Part shown: positions 1 through 5,607 of the stretch, one piece after another
Position numbering within the stretch: the stretch's first letter is position 1
How the letters are laid out: each line of letters begins with the position of its first letter
Assembly (NCBI GenBank): GCA_050247895.1
Contig: JBFWTJ010000073.1
Span: 1 to 14,219 of the forward strand
Direction of reading: 5' to 3'
Length of the DNA stretch: 14,219 bases
DNA from: CAVPEW01 sp050247895
GTDB taxonomy: Bacteria > Actinomycetota > Acidimicrobiia > Acidimicrobiales > VFJN01
The notes under the pieces: generated by a model
Database searches by the model: none
Seen by the model: only the letters and a program-made list of their open reading frames with translations
Told to the model about the DNA's origin: nothing
Program-made: the position numbers and the translations under genes

Positions 1-121
1 GGTGGGGCACCCCGCGCTTGGTGGTGATCAGGAAACCGGCGGTCGACGTGGCGGCCCCGGCGATGGCCGGTGTCGCGGTGCCGTCCGTCTCGATGACGTT
101 GATGCCGATGTTGAGGGCCAT
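1..121 (-). CDS. Phage-type contractile tail sheath protein, N-terminus only
   Basis: This is the first 40 residues of a tail sheath protein; the rest lies beyond the left window edge. Sheath proteins polymerise around the inner tube of contractile phage tails, R-type pyocins and contractile injection systems, and shorten to drive the tube through a target envelope. The sequence opens MALNIGINVIETDG and continues with a PAIAGAATSTAGF stretch and then KRGVP. That is the usual N-terminal pattern of the family: a strand carrying an E-x-D-G motif, then a small-residue segment leading to an RG(V/I)P turn. The ATG at 121-119 has a GGAGG on the minus strand (134-130) with 8-base spacing, inside the end of the preceding gene. 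Only one base separates it from that gene's stop, which suggests translational coupling. Phage versus domesticated injection system cannot be decided from this fragment. Confidence 0.82.
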   Translation of the reverse strand, partial: MALNIGINVIETDGTATPAIAGAATSTAGFLITTKRGVPH

Positions 122-122
122 C

Positions 123-761
123 TCAGCTGCCTCCGGTGCGCTTGGCGGCGCGGCTCGTGCGGGTGGGTTGGGTGCGGGTGGCCTTGCGTGCCCCCGTCGT
201 CGGTGCGGCCTGGGTCGTCGCGGCGCCCGGCCCGGCAGCCGGGCGAGCCGCGGTCTTGCGGGCGACGGCCTTGCCGGTCGCGGTCTTGCGGGCAGCCGCC
301 TTCTTCGCGGGCGAGGCGGTCGTGCGGGCGGTGCCCTTCCGGCCGGTGGTTTTCCGGGCAGCCACCTTTCCGGCGGCGGTCTTGCGTGCAGCGGTCTTGC
401 GGGCAACTGCCTTGCGGGCAACTGCCTTGCGGGCAACTGCCTTGCGGGCAACTGCCTTGCGGGTGGCTGCCTTGCGGGTGGCTGCCTTGCGGGTGGCTGC
501 CTTGCGGGTGGCTGCCTTGCGGGTGGGGGGAGCGGCCTTCCGGGCGGAGGGTGGGGCGTCGGTGGCGGGATCGCCGGGGCCCGGGTCGTCCACCCGGTGC
601 AGGAAGCCGCGGCGCAGCAGCTCGTCGAGGTGGGTCCGGCGCCCCGGCAGCGGGCCCAGGCGCACCCGGCCGCGGGCCGGGACGACCACCGTCGTCCCGC
701 CGTGGTGGACCTCCACGGGGCGCAGGCCGGGGTTGGCGACGGTGACGTCGGGGTCAGGCAC
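123..761 (-). CDS. Basic protein with Lys/Arg/Ala-rich repeat tail, upstream of tail sheath
   Basis: The 212-residue product has two parts. Residues 1-55 form a small globular-looking segment (valine-rich strands, then HLDELLRRGFL). From about residue 72 to the end the sequence is almost only Ala, Lys, Arg, Thr and Val, built largely of five-residue units such as VARKA and TRKAA. Such tails resemble the C-termini of histone H1-like and mycobacterial HU-like proteins, which bind DNA or other polyanions. The start is a GTG (761-759) with GGAGG 9 bases upstream; it overlaps the end of the preceding gene by 8 bases. The stop lies one base before the sheath ATG. In Mu-like phages a short protein often sits directly before the sheath gene, so the N-terminal segment could be a virion or assembly part; this is inference from position. 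Function is not recognised. Confidence 0.7.
   Translation of the reverse strand: MPDPDVTVANPGLRPVEVHHGGTTVVVPARGRVRLGPLPGRRTHLDELLRRGFLHRVDDPGPGDPATDAPPSARKAAPPTRKAATRKAATRKAATRKAATRKAVARKAVARKAVARKAVARKTAARKTAAGKVAARKTTGRKGTARTTASPAKKAAARKTATGKAVARKTAARPAAGPGAATTQAAPTTGARKATRTQPTRTSRAAKRTGGS
396..515. repeat. 15-bp tandem repeat array, eight perfect units in two blocks
   Basis: Four copies of CTTGCGGGCAACTGC (396-455) are followed directly by four copies of CTTGCGGGTGGCTGC (456-515). A partial ninth unit follows at 516-525 and a degenerate one precedes at 381-395. The unit is a multiple of three and encodes, on the minus strand, five-residue repeats: TRKAA for the block translated first, then VARKA. 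Exact identity within each block and a fixed difference between blocks point to recent unit duplication by slippage or unequal recombination. Confidence 0.95.
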
Positions 762-1755
762 CTTGGTCCACCTCCACGCGGATCTCGTTGAACGGCGGGA
801 TCGCCGGCCGGGCCCCCGTCGGCGCGGGCTGGGCCGAGGCGATCCGAAGGGGCGCGCTGGGCACCGGCGGCTCGCCGGCCGGCGCGAGCGGGCCGCTCCA
901 CTCCAGGGGCAGGGGCCGGTCGTTGACCACCAGCGTCCCGGTCGGGGGGAAGCGGGCGACGAGCAGCTCGACCAGGCTCCGCTGTGCGGCGCGGTCCTGG
1001 GCGACGGCGTCGACCGCGTACTCCAGGTCGACCGGCAGCGGCGCAGGGCGCAGCGCGAACCCGACCGTGGTGAAGTCGGTCCGCAGGGGCACCACGCCGT
1101 GGCGTTCGGGCGCGGGCCGGACCGCGGTCGAGCGGATGCGCAGGTGGGGCCGACCGGCCGGGCCCGGGGGCTGGTCGGGGGCCACGACGGCGGGTACGGC
1201 CTGGCCGTCGATCTCGACCGCGCCGTCGAGCGCGCCGACCAGGGCGGCCTCGACGTCGCCGACCAGCTCGGGTCGCACGGCCGACAGCGACGACAGCTCG
1301 ATGCGGCCCGACACGTCGGTCACCACGGTCAGCCGCAGGCGTCGCAGGCCGCGCCGGACCCGGTCGGGGAGGTCGCCCACGCCGAGCAGGACGGGCTGCC
1401 AGCGGCGGGCCCCGGCGACGGGCACCAGCCGGCGCCAGCGGTTGCTCGGCGCGTCGACGGCGAGGTCGCCGGCCCCGGCGGCCAGCTCGACGAGGAACCC
1501 GACCTCGGGGTCGGCGTCCCGGTCGGCCCGGACCCAGAGCTGGAGGTCGGAGAACGGACGGAGGTCGAAGGGACCCAGCTCCCGCTCGACACGATGGCCC
1601 CGGGCCCCGCTGCCGATCTCCACGGCCAGCGCGGCGCGCCCGCCGAGGGGGCCCGCCGCGTCCACCAGGCCGACGGCGGTCGACGGCGTGCCGTCGGCTG
1701 CCGTGGCCGTCCACTGGCCGGTGTCGTCGAACGCGTCGAGGGGGAGGTGCGCCAT
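754..1755 (-). CDS. Uncharacterised 333-residue protein of contractile tail locus
   Basis: I do not recognise the family with certainty. No signal peptide or membrane segment is visible. Residues 1-150 read like a beta-sandwich: short alternating strands, with a segment DLRPFSDLQLWVRAD (about 63-77) similar in style to carbohydrate-binding or jelly-roll domains. The second half contains FTTVGFALRPAPLPVDLEY (about 230-248), followed by a helical stretch with AQRSLVELLVARFPP and a strand TLVVNDRPLPLEW. A similar 'P-L-x-L-x-Y' pattern occurs in the tail-terminator type proteins (DUF4255/Pvc16-like) that precede sheath genes in injection-system loci, so a tail cap role is possible but unproven. 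The ATG at 1755 has only a weak AGGA 3 bases upstream. Its stop overlaps the next gene's GTG by 8 bases, so it is the first gene seen of a coupled minus-strand operon. Confidence 0.72.
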   Translation of the reverse strand: MAHLPLDAFDDTGQWTATAADGTPSTAVGLVDAAGPLGGRAALAVEIGSGARGHRVERELGPFDLRPFSDLQLWVRADRDADPEVGFLVELAAGAGDLAVDAPSNRWRRLVPVAGARRWQPVLLGVGDLPDRVRRGLRRLRLTVVTDVSGRIELSSLSAVRPELVGDVEAALVGALDGAVEIDGQAVPAVVAPDQPPGPAGRPHLRIRSTAVRPAPERHGVVPLRTDFTTVGFALRPAPLPVDLEYAVDAVAQDRAAQRSLVELLVARFPPTGTLVVNDRPLPLEWSGPLAPAGEPPVPSAPLRIASAQPAPTGARPAIPPFNEIRVEVDQGA

Positions 1756-1862
1756 GGTCCTGGCGGCAGGCGCAGGTCCGATCCCCCGCCCGCCGGCCGG
1801 CGCAGTGTCCCCCTCGCCTCGTCGGGCGATCGTGGCCCCGCCGTGGCGCGCGCCGTGCCACC

Positions 1863-1883
1863 GCCGTCACCGTGCCGTCACCG
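1863..1883. promoter_or_regulatory. Two-copy 10-bp direct repeat in divergent intergenic region
   Basis: GCCGTCACCG occurs at 1863-1872 and again at 1874-1883, a period of 11 bp, about one helical turn. It lies between the divergent tail-locus operon and the nucleoside phosphorylase-like gene, just upstream of a TTGACA. Repeats on one DNA face are a common form of regulator site. The binding protein is unknown and the assignment is inferred. Confidence 0.3.
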
Positions 1884-1892
1884 GCCTCGACG

Positions 1893-1921
1893 TTGACAGG
1901 CGGTGCACCATCCCCCTCAAG
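1893..1921 (+). promoter_or_regulatory. Possible promoter (-35 TTGACA) for nucleoside phosphorylase-like gene
   Basis: A perfect TTGACA (1893-1898) lies 61 bases before the chosen GTG start. The hexamer 17 bases further on (CTCAAG, 1916-1921) is a poor -10, so support rests on the -35 alone. Confidence 0.25.
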
Positions 1922-1959
1922 GTGGCCGGCCGTGCCGCCACGGCGGACGAGGAGGCGAG

Positions 1960-3096
1960 GTGGCAGACGAGCTGTTCCGGCAGGGGCTGGCCCGGCGGAT
2001 CATCGACTTCGGGCTCACCGACGACGACCTGGGTCCTCGGCGCTTCGGCGACCAGGTCACGCCCCGGCGCGACCTGAAGATCGACTGGCCCGAGGGCCTG
2101 GCGCCGATCCCCCAGCCGCTGGCCGAGGAGCCCGACCCCGACGACCCGCTGCCCCGAGCCGACGTGGTCGTCATCACCTGGACCGTGGCCGAGATGCTGG
2201 CCCTGGCCGACGTGCTCACGCCCAAGGTGAACCCCCGGACCCGCTGGTACCGCTACACCCGGAACTTCGCCGACTACGTGCCGAACATCCGCAAGGGCGC
2301 GCCGGCCCACAACGCCCAGCGCCTGGCGAGCTACTACCCGACCAAGGTCGGCAGCAAGAAGGTGCTCTGCGTGAAGTCGGAGCTGCACCTCAACCAGGAC
2401 GGCATCCGCCGGCCGGAGGGGACGACCCTGCCGGTGGCCGACCTGTTCCGCCAGATCATCGCCGAGGTCAAGCCCAAGCAGGTCGTCACCACCGGCACCG
2501 CGGGCGGGGTCTTCGCCGACCACGAGCTCGGCGACGTGGTGGTGACCAGGGCGGCCCGCTTCCGGTGCGCCGACGAGTTCGCCGAGGCGCCCTTCAACGG
2601 CACCACGTACAAGTCCCGCGGCACGATCCGCAAGAAGCACCTGGCCACCGCGCACGAGATCATGGCCAAGTTCGCCGACCGGGTCATCGAGCCCGACTTC
2701 GCCCCGCCCACGACGGCCTACGACTTCCCGCAGGGGACGATCCCCGGGGTGCGCAACACGCCCGACATCAAGGTCGAGGGCGTCGACTTCCCCCGGGGCC
2801 ACCCGATCCTCACCACGGACTTCTTCGAGTTCGGCACCTCGACCAACGGCCTGGAGGCGCACGGCTGCGGGGTGGAGATGGGCGACGCAGTGCTCGGACT
2901 GGTCTGCGAGGAGCTCGGCGACGCCGCCCCGACCTGGCTGGTGGTCCGCAACGCCAGCGACCCCCAGATCAACGGCGAGCTGCCCACCGAGCCGGTGGAC
3001 ATGCAGGCCCACTGGGCCGTCTTCTACTACGAGGCCTACGGCTACTGGACCAGCGTGATGAGCGCCGTCACGACCTGGGCCCTCATCGCCCCGTAG
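1960..3096 (+). CDS. Nucleoside phosphorylase / nucleosidase superfamily protein
   Basis: The 378-residue product looks like a member of the PNP/UDP phosphorylase (MTA/SAH nucleosidase) fold, which cleaves the N-glycosidic bond of nucleosides. Visible signatures are a strand plus loop VVTTGTAGGV (about 175-184), matching the phosphate/base-binding G-x-AGG loop; LGDVVV (190-195), the usual strand after it; GVEMGDAVLGLVCEEL (304-319) with Glu306 in the position of the ribose-binding Glu; and VVRNASDP (328-335) with Asp334 in the position of the catalytic Asp. The N-terminal 130 residues and a segment around 240-290 are extra compared with the usual 230-290-residue enzymes, so the substrate cannot be named. 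No signal peptide is seen. I chose the GTG at 1960 because GAGGAGG (1949-1955) precedes it by 4 bases; an in-frame GTG at 1903 lacks such a site. It is transcribed away from the tail locus. Confidence 0.72.
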   Translation: MADELFRQGLARRIIDFGLTDDDLGPRRFGDQVTPRRDLKIDWPEGLAPIPQPLAEEPDPDDPLPRADVVVITWTVAEMLALADVLTPKVNPRTRWYRYTRNFADYVPNIRKGAPAHNAQRLASYYPTKVGSKKVLCVKSELHLNQDGIRRPEGTTLPVADLFRQIIAEVKPKQVVTTGTAGGVFADHELGDVVVTRAARFRCADEFAEAPFNGTTYKSRGTIRKKHLATAHEIMAKFADRVIEPDFAPPTTAYDFPQGTIPGVRNTPDIKVEGVDFPRGHPILTTDFFEFGTSTNGLEAHGCGVEMGDAVLGLVCEELGDAAPTWLVVRNASDPQINGELPTEPVDMQAHWAVFYYEAYGYWTSVMSAVTTWALIAP

Positions 3097-3116
3097 CGAT
3101 CGGGGCCCGGACGCGC

Positions 3117-3146
3117 CTCGGCCGGCGGGAAGGCCCGCCGGCCGAG
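3117..3146. terminator. Perfect 13-bp hairpin in convergent gap, probable terminator
   Basis: CTCGGCCGGCGGG (3117-3129) and CCCGCCGGCCGAG (3134-3146) are exact inverse complements around an AAGG loop. It begins 20 bases after the nucleoside phosphorylase-like stop and lies before the convergent RTX gene's stop, so it could serve both strands. There is no T tract, which is common for terminators of high-GC actinobacteria. Confidence 0.7.
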
Positions 3147-3171
3147 CGGTGCTGCGTCGCACCTCCTGGGC

Positions 3172-3190
3172 GACCCCGTGTTGCGGGGTC
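3172..3190. terminator. Second hairpin in the same convergent gap
   Basis: GACCCCG (3172-3178) pairs with CGGGGTC (3184-3190) around a TGTTG loop. It lies 12 bases past the stop of the minus-strand RTX gene, a sensible place for that gene's terminator. No T tract follows on either strand. Confidence 0.45.
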
Positions 3191-3202
3191 TCGCTCGTGG
3201 TC

Positions 3203-3781
3203 TCAGACCGCGATGTCGACCTGGAAGTCCATCGAGGCGACCTCGTCGAGCTGGTCGGTGACCACCCTGTCGTGGCGGGGCTGGGCGTTGCCGCCCTTGG
3301 CCTTGGTGTCCTTGAGGAAGTAGACGTCGGCGCCGCCCTCGCCCCGGAACTCGTCGTACGCCGGGGTGACCTCGTTCGAGCGGAAGCGGTCGTTGCCCGG
3401 CCCGCCGAAGTGCTTGTCGCTGCCCTCGCCGCCGATCAGCCAGTCGTTGCCGGTCTCGCCGTAGAGGACGTCGTTCCCACGGTCGCCGTAGAGGATGTCG
3501 GCGCCGGGGCCGCCCACGAGGACGTCGTCGCCCTGGCCGCCCATCAGCGTGTCGTCGCCGCCTGCTCCGTAGAGCAGGTCGTCGCCGCCGAGGCCGAAGA
3601 TCGTGTCGGCACCGGCGGTGCCGTAGATGATGTCGTCGCAGGGGGTGCCGTAGGTGGGCACGCCGGGCTGGGCCTGGATGACCTTGCCGTCGCTGCACGC
3701 GGTGGCGCCGGCGGGGGCGGTCACGGCGAGCGCGGCGACCGAGGTGCCGGCGGCGAGCAGGAGTCGGGGGATTCGCTTCAT
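3203..3781 (-). CDS. Secreted protein with ten RTX calcium-binding nonapeptide repeats
   Basis: The 192-residue product starts with a Sec signal peptide: MKR, a hydrophobic core of Leu/Ala/Val (about residues 7-22) and an AGATA cleavage site near residue 28. From about residue 46 to 131 there are about ten glycine/aspartate nonapeptides of the G-G-x-G-x-D-x-(L/I/V)-x type (GLGGDDLLY, GGQGDDVLV, GDRGNDVLY and others). In RTX proteins these fold into a calcium-loaded parallel beta-roll. Residues 132-192 are a non-repetitive C-terminal part. No enzyme domain is visible, so it is probably a small exported calcium-binding or surface protein; an RTX toxin is not supported. Two cysteines (29 and 48) flank the start of the repeats. 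I chose the ATG at 3781 because the signal peptide starts there and GGAAGGA lies 8 bases upstream; the longer reading frame adds only low-complexity residues. Confidence 0.87.
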   Translation of the reverse strand: MKRIPRLLLAAGTSVAALAVTAPAGATACSDGKVIQAQPGVPTYGTPCDDIIYGTAGADTIFGLGGDDLLYGAGGDDTLMGGQGDDVLVGGPGADILYGDRGNDVLYGETGNDWLIGGEGSDKHFGGPGNDRFRSNEVTPAYDEFRGEGGADVYFLKDTKAKGGNAQPRHDRVVTDQLDEVASMDFQVDIAV

Positions 3782-3870
3782 CGGGGTGGTCCTTCCGGGT
3801 GGCGGAGCGGTGTCTGCCAATGGGTTCGGACCGCCGGCCGTCGAGGTTCCCCGTGCCGCGGGATTCTTCT

Positions 3871-3882
3871 GGTGCCGGCACC
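3871..3882. promoter_or_regulatory. 12-bp perfect palindrome upstream of dienelactone hydrolase promoter
   Basis: GGTGCCGGCACC is a perfect palindrome in the divergent gap between the RTX gene and the dienelactone hydrolase gene. It sits 24 bases upstream of the candidate -10 at 3907, adjacent to the -35 region. It may be an operator, but short GC palindromes are frequent in such DNA. Confidence 0.25.
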
Positions 3883-3906
3883 GACGACGGCCGGCCGGCA
3901 CGGGCG

Positions 3907-3919
3907 TAGCGTCGGGCCA
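3907..3919 (+). promoter_or_regulatory. TAnnnT -10 element giving a probably leaderless mRNA
   Basis: TAGCGT (3907-3912) matches the actinobacterial TAnnnT -10 and ends 6 bases before the ATG at 3919, with no ribosome-binding sequence between. Transcription would begin at or next to the A of the start codon. No clear -35 is seen. Confidence 0.5.
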
Positions 3920-4608
3920 TGACCGAGACCGCACCCCTGTCGATCCACACCCCCGAGCGGCCTCCCAAGGGCGGAGTCGTCCTCTTCCAGGAGGCGTTCG
4001 GCGTCAACGACCACATCGAGGACGTCGGCCGGCGCTTCGCCGCCGAGGGTTGGCTGACCGTGGCCCCCCACCTGTTCCACCGGACCGGCGATCCCCGCTT
4101 CGGCTACGACGACTTCTCGGCCGTGCGCCCGCACATGGACGCGCTGACCGCCGAGGGGATCCTGGCCGACGTCGACACCGCGCTGGCCCGGCTGGCCGAG
4201 GCCGGGATCTCACCGGCCCAGGTCGGCGTGGTCGGCTTCTGCATGGGCGGCTCGGTCTCGCTGGCCACCGCGGCCCGCCGCGACGTCGGCGCGGCGGTGA
4301 CCTTCTACGGGGGCGGGGTCACCAAGGGGCGGTTCGGCTTCGACGCCCTGGCCGAGGAGGCCACCGGCCTGCGGGCGCCGTGGCTCGGCCTGTACGGCGC
4401 CGAGGACGCGGGCATCCCCGTCGAGGAGGTGGCCCAGCTGGAAGCGGCGGCGCGGACCTCGGGCCGGCCGGTCGAGGTGGTCGTCTACCCCGGAGCCGGC
4501 CACGGCTTCCACTGCGACCACCGGCCCGACCACCGGCCCGACAGCGCTCGTGACGCCTGGAGCCGGACCCTGGCCTGGTTCGACCGCCACCTGGCGACGA
4601 CCACCTGA
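3919..4608 (+). CDS. Dienelactone hydrolase family protein
   Basis: This is a 229-residue alpha/beta-hydrolase of the dienelactone hydrolase family, which hydrolyses dienelactone (4-carboxymethylenebut-2-en-4-olide) in chlorocatechol breakdown and related lactones or esters in other members. The catalytic set is complete: Cys108 in GFCMGG (nucleophile), Asp163 in GAED, His195 in GAGHGF, and Glu25 in QEAFG, which in characterised members contacts the cysteine. Length fits the family (about 230-250). No signal peptide is present, so it is cytoplasmic. A short DHRPDHRPD segment near residue 200 comes from a 12-bp tandem duplication. No aromatic-ring pathway genes adjoin it, so the true substrate is open. 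The start is the ATG at 3919, just after a -10-like element and without a ribosome-binding site. It converges on the aldo/keto reductase gene. Confidence 0.88.
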   Translation: MTETAPLSIHTPERPPKGGVVLFQEAFGVNDHIEDVGRRFAAEGWLTVAPHLFHRTGDPRFGYDDFSAVRPHMDALTAEGILADVDTALARLAEAGISPAQVGVVGFCMGGSVSLATAARRDVGAAVTFYGGGVTKGRFGFDALAEEATGLRAPWLGLYGAEDAGIPVEEVAQLEAAARTSGRPVEVVVYPGAGHGFHCDHRPDHRPDSARDAWSRTLAWFDRHLATTT

Positions 4609-4633
4609 CGACCGGGCTCGTCCCGACAGCGGG

Positions 4634-4655
4634 CGCGGTCACGGCCCGTGCCGCG
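4634..4655. terminator. Imperfect hairpin between convergent genes
   Basis: CGCGG-T-CACG pairs with CGTG-CCGCG around a GCC loop, with one bulged T. It lies in the 54-base gap between the dienelactone hydrolase and aldo/keto reductase stops and could end transcription from both sides. No T tract is present. Confidence 0.35.
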
Positions 4656-4662
4656 GCGGGCG

Positions 4663-5580
4663 TCAGGGCGCGGCGAGCTCGTCGACCTCGGCGACCTGCT
4701 CGGGGGTCAGGACCCAGTCGCGGGTGGCCGCGTTGGCGTGGACCTGCTCGGCCTTGGTCGCCCCGGCGATCACGCTGGCCACGGCCGGCTTGGCCAGCAG
4801 CCAGGCGAAGGCGAGCTCGAGGAGCGTGCGGCCCTGCGCGTCAGCCCAGGCGTCGAGCTTCTCGACCCGGTCGAAGGTGCCGTCGCTGAGCAGCTCGGCG
4901 TAGCGGGGGTTGGCGCCCCAGGCCTTGAGCCGGCTGTCGGCCGGGGCGTCCACACCCCGCGCGTACTTGCCCGACAGCAGGCCGCTCTCGAGCGGGAAGA
5001 ACGGCAGGTAGGCGATGCCGAGCCGCTCGCACTCGGGCAGCACCTCGGCCTCGTCGTCGCGGTGCAGCAGGTTGTAGTGGTTCTGGAGCGAGACGAACCG
5101 TGCCCCGCTGGCGTCGCGCTCGGCCTCGCGGAGCTGCTCGGCGTCGAAGTTCGAGGCACCGATCTCGCGGACCTTGCCCGCCCGGACCAGGTCGTCCAGC
5201 GCGGCCAGGGTCTCCCCGATGGGCGTGTCGGGATCGGGCTTGTGGAGCTGGTACAGGTCGATGTGGTCGGTCTCGAGCCGGCGCAGGCTGCGCTCGACCG
5301 CGGTGCGCACGTACTCGGGCTTGCCGCTGCCGGGCTCGCCGTCGACCTTGGACCCGAACTTCGTCGCGATGACCACGTCGTCGCGCCGCCGGCCCAGGGC
5401 CTTGGCCAGCCGGGGCTCGCTCTCCCCGTAGGAGTCCGACGTGTCGAAGAAGTTGATCCCGGCCTCGAGCGCGGCGTCGAGCACCGGCTGGACCTGGTCC
5501 GCCTCCATCCGCATCCCGAAGTTGTTGGTGCCCAGCCCCACGACCGACACCGCCAGCGAACCGATCTGCCGTGTTTCCAT
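4663..5580 (-). CDS. Aldo/keto reductase
   Basis: The 305-residue product is a complete NADPH-dependent aldo/keto reductase, a TIM-barrel oxidoreductase that reduces aldehydes and ketones. The catalytic tetrad is visible: Asp46 (in FFDTSDSYG), Tyr51, Lys74 (in ATKFG) and His113 (in YQLHKPD). The typical GxSNF motif follows (IGASNF) and the C-terminal cofactor-binding region has VIAGATKAEQV. Length is normal. It begins 27 bases after the stop of the luciferase-like monooxygenase gene on the same strand, so the two are probably co-transcribed. The ATG at 5580 has no good ribosome-binding site; TAGCAAT ends 7 bases before it and might be an imperfect internal -10. The subfamily resembles the 'auxin-induced/YajO-like' group, and the substrate is unknown. 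Confidence 0.92.
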   Translation of the reverse strand: METRQIGSLAVSVVGLGTNNFGMRMEADQVQPVLDAALEAGINFFDTSDSYGESEPRLAKALGRRRDDVVIATKFGSKVDGEPGSGKPEYVRTAVERSLRRLETDHIDLYQLHKPDPDTPIGETLAALDDLVRAGKVREIGASNFDAEQLREAERDASGARFVSLQNHYNLLHRDDEAEVLPECERLGIAYLPFFPLESGLLSGKYARGVDAPADSRLKAWGANPRYAELLSDGTFDRVEKLDAWADAQGRTLLELAFAWLLAKPAVASVIAGATKAEQVHANAATRDWVLTPEQVAEVDELAAP

Positions 5581-5607
5581 GACCAGGATTGCTACCAGGT
5601 CCGCGGG

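Noticed and set aside
396..515. Possible CRISPR array
   Set aside because: Units are 15 bp and directly adjacent with no spacers; it is a coding tandem repeat.
18..791. Plus-strand open frames over the repeat array that read like cysteine-rich or pentapeptide-repeat proteins (LAGNC, LAGGC units)
   Set aside because: A 15-bp repeat gives a five-residue period in every frame. The minus-strand frame has a good ribosome-binding site, coupling to both neighbours and leads straight into the sheath gene, so the plus frames are shadows.
1867..3162. Minus-strand open frame opposite the nucleoside phosphorylase-like gene
   Set aside because: Gly/Val/Arg/His-rich antisense frame; the plus strand has the recognisable nucleosidase motifs and a good ribosome-binding site.
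3203..3781. RTX toxin or haemolysin
   Set aside because: Only calcium-binding repeats are present; there is no pore-forming or enzyme domain and no type I secretion genes nearby.
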